A stretch of 34,110 nucleotides of DNA from a virus, in the IMG/VR virus record IMGVR_UViG_3300031281_000005, positions 1-34,110 of that record, one strand, 5' to 3'. Below, piece after piece: positions 24,883-33,236 of this stretch. Position numbers and translations under genes: made by a program. Each line of letters opens with the position of its first letter. The first letter of the stretch is position 1. Below the pieces are notes generated by a model, which was not told where the DNA came from, did no database searches, and saw only the letters and a list, made by a program, of their open reading frames with translations.

Positions 24883-25301
24883 CGCACTCTATCTCCTTCC
24901 GCAGTGGACCCCAGAGCCACAACCAATGAAAATGTAGTGCCTACTTGCCCAGTCGGCTGTACTTTCTCAAGCTTATAGGTGTTCCCATTCCATGTAACTT
25001 TGTCCAAAGTCGTAATCCACTTCCCTTCAGGCAAGGCAGGAAATCGCCGAAGCATCTCTAGACGACTGAACATAAATGCAATCTCATACCGCTCACCGTC
25101 ACCGATGACCGTGACTTGTTCTTTCGTCGGATTGTGGATAGCCCTACCGACTACGGGCACCCCCGGGGAGAAGGTTGCCCGAGACTGCCCGAATCGATCT
25201 GGCGTACCTGCTGATGCAAACTTCAAAACGCTTATCGTTGAAGCCCGATATCTTCGTATGGCTCTATCTGTCGCCCTTTGCGCCTGCGCTTCAGTGACCA
25301 T
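24879..25301 (-). CDS. Head-closure/neck protein
   Basis: A 140-residue protein starting in a TGATG overlap with the FN3 adaptor gene. Beta-rich after a basic helix (ATDRAIRRYRASTISVLKF), with the segments VVGRAIHNPTKEQVTVIGDG, then TTLDKVTWNGNTYKLEKVQP and TGQVGTTFSLVVALG. These fit the SPP1 gp16/lambda FII-type closure fold: the small barrel with a WNG..Y.(i)..(v)....g pattern. It seals the capsid portal before the tail joins. Family assignment is by pattern and position. Confidence 0.6.
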   Translation of the reverse strand: MVTEAQAQRATDRAIRRYRASTISVLKFASAGTPDRFGQSRATFSPGVPVVGRAIHNPTKEQVTVIGDGERYEIAFMFSRLEMLRRFPALPEGKWITTLDKVTWNGNTYKLEKVQPTGQVGTTFSLVVALGSTAEGDRVR

Positions 25302-26071
25302 CAGACCACCTCGATCATCAAACTATTGCTTGGCGTCTTGATGCCGTTCGGATTCACAGTGTAAACTCGATAATAATACACACCGAGCCCCGGAGCCGTA
25401 TCCGTATACTCGACGGTATGGTTATCAGCTATCGCAGCGACTCGTTCCTCGTCATCAAATGTAACCGCCGTGGCTCTATACACCTCATATTGGAGAAACA
25501 GATCGCTAAATAGCTTTGTCCATGTGAGATTGACTGACTGGCCGGCAACTGTTGCTGAAACCGCCACAGCTGGAAGGCCCGGATCAAGCTTACGGCTCGC
25601 AAATCCTCCATTTTTCATCGACTTACGGTTGATCGTTTGAACCTCAACTCCAGCAACAAGAGACGACCCACCATCATTGCTCAACTCTTCGTCATATTCG
25701 GCCTGTAGATCCGTAGCTATACGAAGCCATCGGTCCGCAGTGTCTTCGGGGGAATCCGTAGACTGTGTTACAGCCAAATCCGGAACAGCGACTGAAGCAA
25801 TCGCATCCACCCCCTCATCATCACTATCCGAAATCTCAGCAGACTGCGCCCTCGTGTAGCACATCTCAATGGCGGCAAGCTTTATGAGTAGGAATTCCCT
25901 ACCGTAGGGAACATCTGAGGCTGCTAAATAAGTTTCACCATAATCGTGGCTGAGCTTACTAAGCGCAAACTTGACTGCCGACTCGTAATAGGACGAATCG
26001 AACTTTCGAGGCATCTCGTAATCCGAGACCTTCCTCCGTACTGAGTCAATGACTTGCTCAAGGGTTGCCAC
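25301..26071 (-). CDS. Head-tail adaptor with C-terminal FN3 domain
   Basis: A 256-residue protein beginning with GTG. Residues 1-135 are helical (LEQVIDSVRRKVSDYEMPRK, then FALSKLSHDYGETYLAASDV) as in the SPP1 gp15-type/adaptor family that sits under the portal. Residues about 165-256 form a fibronectin type III domain (VSATVAGQSVNLTWTKLFSD, then YEVYRATAVTF, VEYTDTAPGLGVYYYRVYTV and PSNSLMIEV). FN3 domains on virion proteins are exposed, weakly carbohydrate-binding modules. It lies between the 104-residue basic protein and the closure protein. The adaptor role follows from position and helical start. Confidence 0.65.
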   Translation of the reverse strand: MATLEQVIDSVRRKVSDYEMPRKFDSSYYESAVKFALSKLSHDYGETYLAASDVPYGREFLLIKLAAIEMCYTRAQSAEISDSDDEGVDAIASVAVPDLAVTQSTDSPEDTADRWLRIATDLQAEYDEELSNDGGSSLVAGVEVQTINRKSMKNGGFASRKLDPGLPAVAVSATVAGQSVNLTWTKLFSDLFLQYEVYRATAVTFDDEERVAAIADNHTVEYTDTAPGLGVYYYRVYTVNPNGIKTPSNSLMIEVV

Positions 26072-26075
26072 ATTA

Positions 26076-26390
26076 TTACCTTACGAGTTTCTGTAAACGA
26101 AGGTTCTCAATGACTTCCTTCCGTGCCTTAACCTCTTTACCAGCCTCAAGGACAATCCATCCGCATACGAATCTAACACAAGTCTTTAAAGCCACAGCAG
26201 TATGTACGACATCAGCACTTTGTACCGCATGCCTCACGTTCTTGGCTCTGTTAACCGAAACTGCAACTATAGGCTTGTGCTCTTTTGGAGTCTCTTTCGA
26301 AGTCTCTTGCTCCTCGGCAACAACCTCGGCAATCGGCACAGCTTTCTTGGCCTCATCCTTAGACTTGGTCTTTTTATTTGCCTTTGCCAT
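26076..26390 (-). CDS. Lysine-rich hypothetical protein after the capsid gene
   Basis: A 104-residue protein, ATG after AGGAAGTGGG. The N-terminus is lysine-rich (MAKANKKTKSKDEAKKAVPI) and followed by an acidic stretch (EEQETSKETPKEHKP). The middle (VRHAVQSADVVHTAVALKTC, then VRFVCGWIVLEAGKEVKARK) may form a small helical domain. No known family. It lies between capsid and adaptor genes, where head-decoration or connector accessories are common, so a head role is possible. Spacing to both neighbours is short. Confidence 0.5.
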   Translation of the reverse strand: MAKANKKTKSKDEAKKAVPIAEVVAEEQETSKETPKEHKPIVAVSVNRAKNVRHAVQSADVVHTAVALKTCVRFVCGWIVLEAGKEVKARKEVIENLRLQKLVR

Positions 26391-26431
26391 AACCCACTTC
26401 CTTTTTTATTGAAGTCTAAGCGTTCAACCCC

Positions 26432-27391
26432 CTAGACACTTTGCATCCGAACCACGAAGGTGTCTTCGAGAATCCCGGACCCCATGATGGAGTACCACGC
26501 CAGACCGTGCTTTCGTCCGTAGTCCTCAGATTCTTTCTGCCGAAGCTCTGCCGGCAAAGCTACGGCTTTTCCGTAGGCACTATCCGCAAGGAGAATCCCC
26601 TCGTAAACGCTGACCGGTGTCGCTCCCCCTGTGGCCGCATTGACAAAGGTTGCCTCATAACCAGGATTGACCGCAGAAACTGCCCCATTTCTACAATGGG
26701 TCGTACTGATGAAGATGACATCCTCCCATCGACCGATCTCGCCGTTGAACAACGCCCGGGTGTTGGCGTAATTGTTGGCTGCGATCCAGTCCGGGTCGCG
26801 CTTGAGGTAGGCGGCCTGGTGTGGCGTGACAAAGCATACGTAAAAATCGCCCATGAACTTCGGCGCGTTTGCCGTCTGTAGAATCTCGACACCTAGACGA
26901 ATCATCTCGACATCGAAATAGTCCGTTCCTCCGACTAATGCAGCCATGGTGGCCCTATTTCCAGCCCGGACGATCTGAGACCCAAGAGAAAGTGCATCTC
27001 TGAGCATGAGATCGTTAACAATCGCGAAGTCCCGACCAAGAAGAATGCCAGCCTCTGACATCTGATCATCCGCCGCGAGCTGAATCATCTTCTCGGTGAG
27101 ACCGATCGCGTTGCCCCACTCATCGACAGTGACCGCTCTCTGGCTGGCCGACATGGATTTCTCTTGAAGCGTTTCGTGCTCCTTGAGCTGCCCACCACGC
27201 TGGATGTTGTTGTAGCGGGTCATAGTGATCGTCTGACCTGGAGTAACCCCTAGCTCAGTCTTTTGAACTGCAAAATTCTCGAACTTCATGATGCCGAGAG
27301 CTTCGTGCATCATATCCATCGAAAAGACGTCCAAGATTGCCTGTGGCAGAGCTTTCACGTCTCCAGCCGTTTGTACACCGGTGTATGGCAT
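26432..27391 (-). CDS. Major capsid protein (N4 gp56-type HK97 fold)
   Basis: A 319-residue protein, ATG after AAGGAG. The N-terminal half has TPGQTITMTRYNNIQRGGQL, then MSASQRAVTVDEWGNAIGLT and EKMIQLAADDQM, which are typical of the N4 gp56-family capsid proteins (the ..G(k/q)(t)(i)...(r)y....(g).L.E pattern). The middle (YVCFVTPHQAAYLKRDPDW, then GEIGRWEDVIFISTTHC) has the P..(a).L..D..W and GE(i)G.W(e)(d)V.fi.t.(H) motifs. It forms the icosahedral shell and follows the scaffold gene directly, as usual. Length is in the family range. Confidence 0.88.
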   Translation of the reverse strand: MPYTGVQTAGDVKALPQAILDVFSMDMMHEALGIMKFENFAVQKTELGVTPGQTITMTRYNNIQRGGQLKEHETLQEKSMSASQRAVTVDEWGNAIGLTEKMIQLAADDQMSEAGILLGRDFAIVNDLMLRDALSLGSQIVRAGNRATMAALVGGTDYFDVEMIRLGVEILQTANAPKFMGDFYVCFVTPHQAAYLKRDPDWIAANNYANTRALFNGEIGRWEDVIFISTTHCRNGAVSAVNPGYEATFVNAATGGATPVSVYEGILLADSAYGKAVALPAELRQKESEDYGRKHGLAWYSIMGSGILEDTFVVRMQSV

Positions 27392-27418
27392 TGTTATTTC
27401 TCCTTAGCTTGCCGGAAT

Positions 27419-28243
27419 CTAAAGCCCGACTTTCTGCTTAGCCTCTTGGAGAATCTCTGCGCGTTTCTTGAGATATTCATCTCGAGGCAACTTCACAATC
27501 TTATCCCGAGCATTTAAGTCAGTGAGCAGATCGTTTCCATTACCTAATGATGCATTAGCCGATATCGGCTTTGGAAGTCCAGCTGCAGCTTGATCGGACA
27601 ACTCTTTCTTGGTCTTCTCCTCGGCATCTTTGGCAGCTTGCTCTATAAGAGCCTTTTCTCTATCAGCAGCCTTTTTCGCCGAAGCTTCAAGCTCCTCTAC
27701 GGTATCGCCGGACACCAGCTCGGGAAACTTTATCCCGTGCTTCTGAATTAGCAACTCCTTTTTCATCCGCAATTCCGTGTCGACAATCTGTTGTGCGGAA
27801 ATTTCTGCCAATTCTTCCATTCCTTTATGCAGCTTCTCTCTTTCTGCACGGAGGTCCTCCAGCTCCTTCGACAGGTCATCCTTATCAGACTTCTTGCCTT
27901 CTTGAAGCTTCTCCAATTTTTTCTGTGCTCTGGACAATTGCTCTTCGAGCTCTTTCATCTTGTCCAGCTGTGATTTCAACTGCGTTGAAGTCTCCTCCAA
28001 CTTACCCTGATGCTTCTTTTTCTCATCACCGCGAATCTTGGATAGAAGCTCGTTCACCTGTCCTTGGGTGTACAAAGTCTCTTCCCGTTTTCCGCTTCCC
28101 CTTCCGCTACCCGTGTCCTGTGAGCCGTTGTCCTGTGAATCACTCGAATCTGCCGAACCTGCCGAACCTGCCGAACCTGCTGCCGAAGCCCCAGTTTCAT
28201 CTTTCGAGTTAATGCCTTGTTGATTGCCATCACTATTTTCCAT
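27419..28243 (-). CDS. Capsid scaffolding protein
   Basis: A 274-residue protein, start after AGGAGAGATT. The N-terminal 55 residues are low-complexity (Ala-Gly-Ser and Gly-Ser-Asp repeats such as AGSAGSAGSADSS). Residues 60-150 are a long charged coiled coil (KLEETSTQLKSQLDKMKELE, then ELEDLRAEREKLHKGMEEL). The C-terminus is helical and basic (DEYLKKRAEILQEAKQKVGL). A disordered head, central coiled coil and basic tail, together with the place before the capsid gene, are the marks of a phage scaffold. No protease is visible in the window, so it may be removed without cleavage. Confidence 0.82.
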   Translation of the reverse strand: MENSDGNQQGINSKDETGASAAGSAGSAGSADSSDSQDNGSQDTGSGRGSGKREETLYTQGQVNELLSKIRGDEKKKHQGKLEETSTQLKSQLDKMKELEEQLSRAQKKLEKLQEGKKSDKDDLSKELEDLRAEREKLHKGMEELAEISAQQIVDTELRMKKELLIQKHGIKFPELVSGDTVEELEASAKKAADREKALIEQAAKDAEEKTKKELSDQAAAGLPKPISANASLGNGNDLLTDLNARDKIVKLPRDEYLKKRAEILQEAKQKVGL

Positions 28244-28282
28244 AATCTCTCCTATATCGAAACCGTGTCTAAACTAGCTACC

Positions 28283-28474
28283 CTATGAGTAGCGCTTGTC
28301 GTTGGCCTTGCGAACATTGCCATCGACTGTGTTAGAATTGGGGCCAACAACTGGGCCTCCAACTCGATTGGTCTTTCTTCCGCTCTTAGTAAACGGAAAC
28401 CGAACGGTGGAACCTCGAGACACATCCGTCTGACTTTGTTCACCACCAGTGACATTCCCTGCACTATTAGCCAT
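28283..28474 (-). CDS. 63-residue small protein before scaffold
   Basis: The start at 28474 is preceded by AAGGAGG with ideal spacing, so this frame is chosen over the overlapping frame at 28252-28464. The product is Gly/Ser/Asn/Thr-rich and basic (MANSAGNVTGGEQSQTDVSR, then GSTVRFPFTKSGRKTNRVGG). It probably has little structure. It opens the scaffold-capsid subcluster, 52 bases after a putative promoter. Small head-associated proteins occur here in some phages but I cannot name it. Confidence 0.5.
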   Translation of the reverse strand: MANSAGNVTGGEQSQTDVSRGSTVRFPFTKSGRKTNRVGGPVVGPNSNTVDGNVRKANDKRYS

Positions 28475-28555
28475 TTTGTACCTCCTTAGGCTTTCTTGTC
28501 TAGATTACCATCGGCTAAGTATACTACCAACAACTTGTTGATAGCTCATAAAATA

Positions 28556-28584
28556 ATTCTATATTCTGCCTGGACTGTTTTCAA
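28556..28584 (-). promoter_or_regulatory. Sigma70-type promoter candidate before scaffold/capsid genes
   Basis: On the minus strand TTGAAA (28579-28584) and TAGAAT (28556-28561) are separated by 17 bases, each with five of six consensus bases. It lies in the 129-base gap between the MuF-like gene and the 63-residue gene. A 6-bp dyad (CAACAA-C-TTGTTG at 28528-28540) sits about 15-20 bases downstream, where an operator could be. This could boost capsid and scaffold expression. Sequence-only evidence. Confidence 0.4.
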
Positions 28585-28603
28585 CTCCGAACTTCAAACG
28601 AAG

Positions 28604-29476
28604 TCAAACAACTGGCTCCATGTGGCATTTGCAATAAGGATGCGGATAGTCCGGCCACTCCGAAACCAGGTATAGTCCTTCAAGAACAACTGTTGACGTT
28701 GACGTCGACGTCGATCTACGTAAAGCAGCCCTCACCCCTTGGCCCACAGTAGAGGCCAACACCTCACAAATCTCAGAACCTTTCCATTTATGCTCGGGAC
28801 TCAATCGCCAATAAGCAAACTCGATGTCATGAGCTTCCAGAATTTTCTTTTCTGTTTCCTGCGAAATCCGAGCTTCCTCTGCAACCATCATTCTCGAGAC
28901 CTGTTTTGAAACACTCCCTCCGGATACCTGTGTCCGAACCCCGACTTTATTGTTCGTCAACCGAAGCGACATCTCTCGCCTAATAACTTCACTCGCATTT
29001 CCGTTTTGATAAGACTTTCGAATCGAAGCGACCATCTCACGCTCATGCCTCATCCGAATAGCTCTCAGTCGATCATGATAAGCTAAGCCACTCCCCTTCG
29101 GGAACTCCTCCCCAAGCATCTTAACAGCTTCCCTCTGCAAGAGCTGAAGCTCCTTGTTACCCAAAATAGGAACGCCAGAAGCACTCAAGAACTTTTTCTG
29201 GTATAACGCTGCTCTAGAAGCCGCCTTTTCCACGGCGGCCTGAATCTCTCTATCGGCCGCATCAAATGCCGCACGCATGTCCCTCCGGATGGCCCGTTCA
29301 AGCCTATCGGCCTGCGCCTTGTACATCCGGTCACCCTCTCCAGTGAATGAACCCGGCATCATCTTGCTTTGAATGCTTGAATTCAAGGCTTTAAACTGAC
29401 TTCGAAGTCTTCCCGACTCTCGAATCCAAGAACGAAAAAGAAGATCCTTTGCCTTTATGAGGCTGTCGGAAGGCAT
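28604..29476 (-). CDS. MuF-like minor head protein
   Basis: A 290-residue protein starting in a TGATG overlap with the portal stop. The N-terminal half is helical and charged. The C-terminal domain (about 195-290) shows the Mu F/SPP1 gp7 signature: FAYWRLSPEHKWKGSEICEV with W.(l)(s)..(h)......(C/D)..(l)a, and the end PHPYCKCHMEP with the HP.C.C zinc-like motif. It is injected or bound at the portal and needed for head assembly. A short Ser-Thr repeat (STSTSTST) separates two parts of the domain at about residues 255-262. The order terminase-portal-MuF is canonical. Confidence 0.85.
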   Translation of the reverse strand: MPSDSLIKAKDLLFRSWIRESGRLRSQFKALNSSIQSKMMPGSFTGEGDRMYKAQADRLERAIRRDMRAAFDAADREIQAAVEKAASRAALYQKKFLSASGVPILGNKELQLLQREAVKMLGEEFPKGSGLAYHDRLRAIRMRHEREMVASIRKSYQNGNASEVIRREMSLRLTNNKVGVRTQVSGGSVSKQVSRMMVAEEARISQETEKKILEAHDIEFAYWRLSPEHKWKGSEICEVLASTVGQGVRAALRRSTSTSTSTVVLEGLYLVSEWPDYPHPYCKCHMEPVV

Positions 29477-31062
29477 CAGTCCTCATCTTCCTCAGCTTTG
29501 GCCATTCCATCAGAAATCTTCTCTCCTCGAGTATCGCTCGATCCACCTCTCATCAGATTTCCATTTCCACTTCCGATCCCAGCTGAATATTCCTGGAGTA
29601 ATTTGTTCTCTCGGTCCTTATCTGCTTCGTTCAACACTTCATCAATCTGAGCCTCCGTGAGACCACGACCACGAAGAATAATTCGCCGAGCAGTGATTCC
29701 CAATTCATCTTCAAGCTTGTTCTTCTCCAGCTCTCGAACCTCATCCCTCGGCATCGGATCAATAAACTTAACCTCATTTCGATATCGATTATTTATTCCT
29801 GCCATATTCGCTCTAAACTCAGGACTTGCAATTTCGTTCATACGAAGAATCAATCGATTGATGCGCTGAATCCCTGCCCCATATACCAACGCCTTCATAT
29901 TCCTCTTCTGCATGACCGGCATGAACATAATCTGAAGAGCTGCGGCCGAAGTGTTGCTTATGGGAGGGGGCGTCCCCCAAAAGTGGTCTGGACAGCTCGA
30001 CAATTCCTGAAAAGCTTTCTTCAGGTACTCTAGATGCGCATTCGCCGCGGCCAAGTCTCCCTTCAACTCCAGGTTTTCGACTGATGCCTCGGCCGGAACT
30101 CCCCAGATTCGATTCGCACCACGTTCGAGCTGTTGAAGCTTGCAACCTTTTACGATGGTCTGCGGAGACCCATGGTAATCTATTATATCCGAGACATCCG
30201 TGAGTTTTTCGTTGAGCTCTGTGTTCAGGTCCGTGACATCGACCAGGTCTGAAATTCCGTAGTACTCTCCCGCGACCGGGTAGTTTGGAATGTGGACAAC
30301 TGGAATCTCCTGTAGAGGGTTCACCCTCTCACTTACTAGTTTGTTGTCCTTGTACTCATAAACCATCGCCGGCGTCACAATATTCCCGTTTTCGTCCTGA
30401 GTAGGGGAAGTCCACAATTCGGCCTTCATGACCAACGATACCCGAGTGTTCCCAAAATTCTTCTGAATAACCCGCCCTGGGTCTAATGCGGTTATGTTCG
30501 AGTCCACAAATGTCGGGATTACAATCAGCAACCGCTTGATTCTCTTCCGGTCGACTCCATGTGGGCCGCAAAATTCAGGGAAGCAAAAGTGGCTCGGTAT
30601 GATGTCAACTCGTGCATAGGGGTCCTCGAACAAATCCGTCCTATCCCAGCTCACCCGAGCAAATACATCTCCCGTGATACCCCCACCCTGGCCGCACTCA
30701 ACCATCCACAACTTCTTATTGTTTCTCTCCCACGTATCATCTAGGAGGATTTTGATGAAGTCCCGAGTCTTTTGCTCGTTCTCCTTCGTACTTGGATCGT
30801 CCGGAACGATCACATCAAAGCCCTTGCTGAATGCAAAATCGTTATGGCTATTCACGGCCTTTCTGCAATAGTTGACCGTGTACGCCGTCTCTCCTTCGTC
30901 CCGCTTATACGACCAGTGCTCCCCAAAATATGCCAACCAGTACCTTCGATAGGCATTGAGCCTTCGAGAATGATTCAGCCCCAACTCTTCGCTGAACAGC
31001 GTCTCAAATGAGTTTGCAATTCCAAATCGGATTTCAGCAGATGACACAGAATACCCTGACAT
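29476..31062 (-). CDS. Portal protein (SPP1 gp6-like)
   Basis: A 528-residue protein, ATG after GGAGGTTTAA. It has the SPP1 gp6-type layout: RYWLAYFGEHWSYKRDEGE, then YTVNYCRKAVNSHNDFAFSK near the N-terminus and PVVHIPNYPVAGEYYGISDL in the middle, the (p)v(v/i).(f/i).N......yG.SDL motif. Downstream come TELNEKLTDVSDIIDYHGSP and the LRMNEIASPEF segment near the end. The acidic Lys/Glu tail has a Gly/Ser linker. It forms the dodecameric ring for DNA passage and terminase docking. Twelve bases after the terminase stop. Confidence 0.9.
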   Translation of the reverse strand: MSGYSVSSAEIRFGIANSFETLFSEELGLNHSRRLNAYRRYWLAYFGEHWSYKRDEGETAYTVNYCRKAVNSHNDFAFSKGFDVIVPDDPSTKENEQKTRDFIKILLDDTWERNNKKLWMVECGQGGGITGDVFARVSWDRTDLFEDPYARVDIIPSHFCFPEFCGPHGVDRKRIKRLLIVIPTFVDSNITALDPGRVIQKNFGNTRVSLVMKAELWTSPTQDENGNIVTPAMVYEYKDNKLVSERVNPLQEIPVVHIPNYPVAGEYYGISDLVDVTDLNTELNEKLTDVSDIIDYHGSPQTIVKGCKLQQLERGANRIWGVPAEASVENLELKGDLAAANAHLEYLKKAFQELSSCPDHFWGTPPPISNTSAAALQIMFMPVMQKRNMKALVYGAGIQRINRLILRMNEIASPEFRANMAGINNRYRNEVKFIDPMPRDEVRELEKNKLEDELGITARRIILRGRGLTEAQIDEVLNEADKDRENKLLQEYSAGIGSGNGNLMRGGSSDTRGEKISDGMAKAEEDED

Positions 31063-31073
31063 TTAAACCTCCG

Positions 31074-32867
31074 TCAGTCCCACTTTGGGTTTGGCCGTCT
31101 GCCGTTCAACCCTAAGCTCTTTCGATACGACCGCAGTCTCCTCTTCATAGCTCCAACGGCTCCACTTATATCCCCTCCGGATGCGAGCCGCGCAACTCTT
31201 CCCATAAGCATGTTATCTGCCTCTTCAACTTCCATAGAGGAACCAATATTTACAAGCCAACACAACATCATTAGCGAATCACTATAGTCGTCTCGAGCTT
31301 CATCACTCGAAACATCCTTATGTACCACCATGGTATTACCTCGCCAGCTCTTTCTCAAGTCTGTCATTTGCAGATGAAAACTCTTCCACTTTTGCGTTCG
31401 CGCAGCTGCAGCCCCAGCTGGATAGGTCAACCTCTTACTATTGATCTCCTGAAGTAAAGCTTTGTATCCTTTATCCTTACTTGAAGCTGAAAAGATGAAT
31501 GGATGTACCATAATATCCTGTTCTCGGAGATCAGCCGCGATACGTGAGTATACAGGGTCACCCTTACCCGTTGCATCAATGATAACATCTGAAATTCTAT
31601 AATTCGCCAGAAATCCTAAAATCTCCGGATGCTGTGCCTCATGATTATCTCCCTGAAGCTCCAACCAATTCCAAACATGGATTGGAAACCGAGTGCCATC
31701 TGCATAGTCAATCGGCATATCCCAAAAAGGCCTTCCGACCGTAACCACTGTAGAATTCTCTTTTCCTACGTCGATAGCAGCCACAATCTTTGGTGTTGTT
31801 GAATCGTAGGTAATAAGATTCCTGGAACGACGGAACTTGATCTGCTTCTTTCTAGTTCGACTTCCCTTTGTAATGGCCAGAAAGTCATCTTCCCGAATAC
31901 CACATTCCTCGAACATGTCGGGATTGACGAACATCCCCCGCTCAAGAAGCCAGTGCAATCGATATTTCATTCGGAAATCATCCGACTCCTCACCAAGTCG
32001 CTCTTTTTCTTTTTCAACGTACTTCCGATACCGAGGATTGTTCCTTTGCGCCACGGTGTAATCGAACTCATAGTGCCGGCGTTTCTTCGATCTCGTGTTT
32101 CCCTTCACAACATCTGATCGCTTGTTTCGTCTACAAGCTTCGTAGAAATCTGACCGTTCTCTACTTGGAGTTCCGATTTTTATAAGACTTCCCGCGACAG
32201 CTGCAGCCATAGGATGAATTGACGACCGAAGAACGTTCCTGTCGATGTCCTGGGCCTCCTCACAAATTATAAGATGAAACGTCTCACCCTCGATTTTGGA
32301 CTGCGGAGCTGCTGTCCCACAGTGAACGAATGACCCATTTGGCAATCGAAGATTTTCGACCAAATTCTTCTTTGTCAAATCAATATCAATATCCGGGTCG
32401 AGCAAAGTACTCTTTGATTCTTGTGAATACATCCGAGACTTCATACGTCTGAACATGATGTTAGACTGATGATAATGGGGGGCATAAATCCCAACCCAAA
32501 ATCCCTTCGAAAATTTTGAAATCCTGTCGTCATGCTTCAGCTTCTCTGCAAGAACTGGAAGCATAATAAGAAGACCGCAAACACATACTGCTGTAGTCTC
32601 CGTCTTTCCGCTTTGACGACTGAATAGAGCCGTAATCTCATCAGCATCCTCGATGAGAATGGAATAAATAAGTCTCCACCCGAATTCAAGCTCGTAATCG
32701 TGAAGCGTTATGCCGCACATCGCCTGCGAAAAACTCAGGATTACATCCGCGAGTTTTTCCATCTGCTTATCGGTTAGTCCTTTTCGACTTACCGAAAAAG
32801 GCTTGGCGGCAGCCCGAGCATTGGCCAATTTTTCGGTATACATATCGGTTTCGTGTGTCGATTCCAT
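31074..32867 (-). CDS. terL: Terminase large subunit
   Basis: A 597-residue protein, ATG preceded by CGGAG. ATPase: Walker A SRQSGKT at residues 83-89 and Walker B HLIICEEAQD at 198-207 with catalytic Glu203/204. Nuclease: RNase H-like motifs AAIDVGKENSTVV (Asp366), DVIIDATGKGDP (Asp431), and DDYSDSLMML (Asp526-530). It packages DNA into the procapsid through the portal. It is the first recognised phage gene in transcription order. The small subunit usually found just upstream is not in the window, and upstream lies a G-rich gap. Length is in the normal range for large terminases (500-650). Confidence 0.95.
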   Translation of the reverse strand: MESTHETDMYTEKLANARAAAKPFSVSRKGLTDKQMEKLADVILSFSQAMCGITLHDYELEFGWRLIYSILIEDADEITALFSRQSGKTETTAVCVCGLLIMLPVLAEKLKHDDRISKFSKGFWVGIYAPHYHQSNIMFRRMKSRMYSQESKSTLLDPDIDIDLTKKNLVENLRLPNGSFVHCGTAAPQSKIEGETFHLIICEEAQDIDRNVLRSSIHPMAAAVAGSLIKIGTPSRERSDFYEACRRNKRSDVVKGNTRSKKRRHYEFDYTVAQRNNPRYRKYVEKEKERLGEESDDFRMKYRLHWLLERGMFVNPDMFEECGIREDDFLAITKGSRTRKKQIKFRRSRNLITYDSTTPKIVAAIDVGKENSTVVTVGRPFWDMPIDYADGTRFPIHVWNWLELQGDNHEAQHPEILGFLANYRISDVIIDATGKGDPVYSRIAADLREQDIMVHPFIFSASSKDKGYKALLQEINSKRLTYPAGAAAARTQKWKSFHLQMTDLRKSWRGNTMVVHKDVSSDEARDDYSDSLMMLCWLVNIGSSMEVEEADNMLMGRVARLASGGDISGAVGAMKRRLRSYRKSLGLNGRRPNPKWD

Positions 32868-33236
32868 GAATACTCCGTATTGTCATGAATATTGTGCCAT
32901 ATACAGAATGATTTTGAAACATTGATGAAATTATGGTGAGCGAACAGATTATATCCGTGTTCCTGACGAGCTTGACGCCCATCGGATGGAATTGAAAATC
33001 ACATAGGGGGGATAGGGGTCAAAAATTAGGGTCTATGGGGGGCTGTAGGTGATACGGCGCAACACAGGATAAAGGCAGGGAGGAAAAGGGATATAGGTCA
33101 AAACTATCGCCCATTGAATGTGGATTGAAAAAGTTAGGTGGATAGGTAGAAAGAATGGGGGGGGGTCTCAGGGGGCATTTGCCGGGTCAGTCATCAATTA
33201 CAATGAGGATGGAAACCGTTGTGGTACAAAATGCAC
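32868..33236 (+). other. G-rich intergenic region between terminase and Asp-repeat gene
   Basis: No coding frame with a good start was found in these 369 bases. The plus strand has G-runs at 33006-33011, 33015-33018, 33029-33031 and 33037-33042, four runs within 37 bases that fit a G-quadruplex pattern. A nine-G run at 33157-33165 and a five-G run at 33171-33175 follow. Two similar segments (ATAGGGGTCAAAAATTA near 33013 and ATATAGGTCAAAACTAT near 33092) are related. A perfect -10 box TATAAT on the minus strand lies at 32948-32953, without a good -35. It could hold a regulated late promoter or the cos/pac region. The functional role is unknown. Confidence 0.4.

Noticed and set aside
26391-26431. 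Possible terminator between the capsid gene and the following gene
   Set aside because: The stem is only about five base pairs and no U-tract follows on the minus strand.
28252-28464. 70-residue frame overlapping the small protein at 28283-28474
   Set aside because: It has no ribosome binding site of its own, whereas the other frame starts after AAGGAGG.
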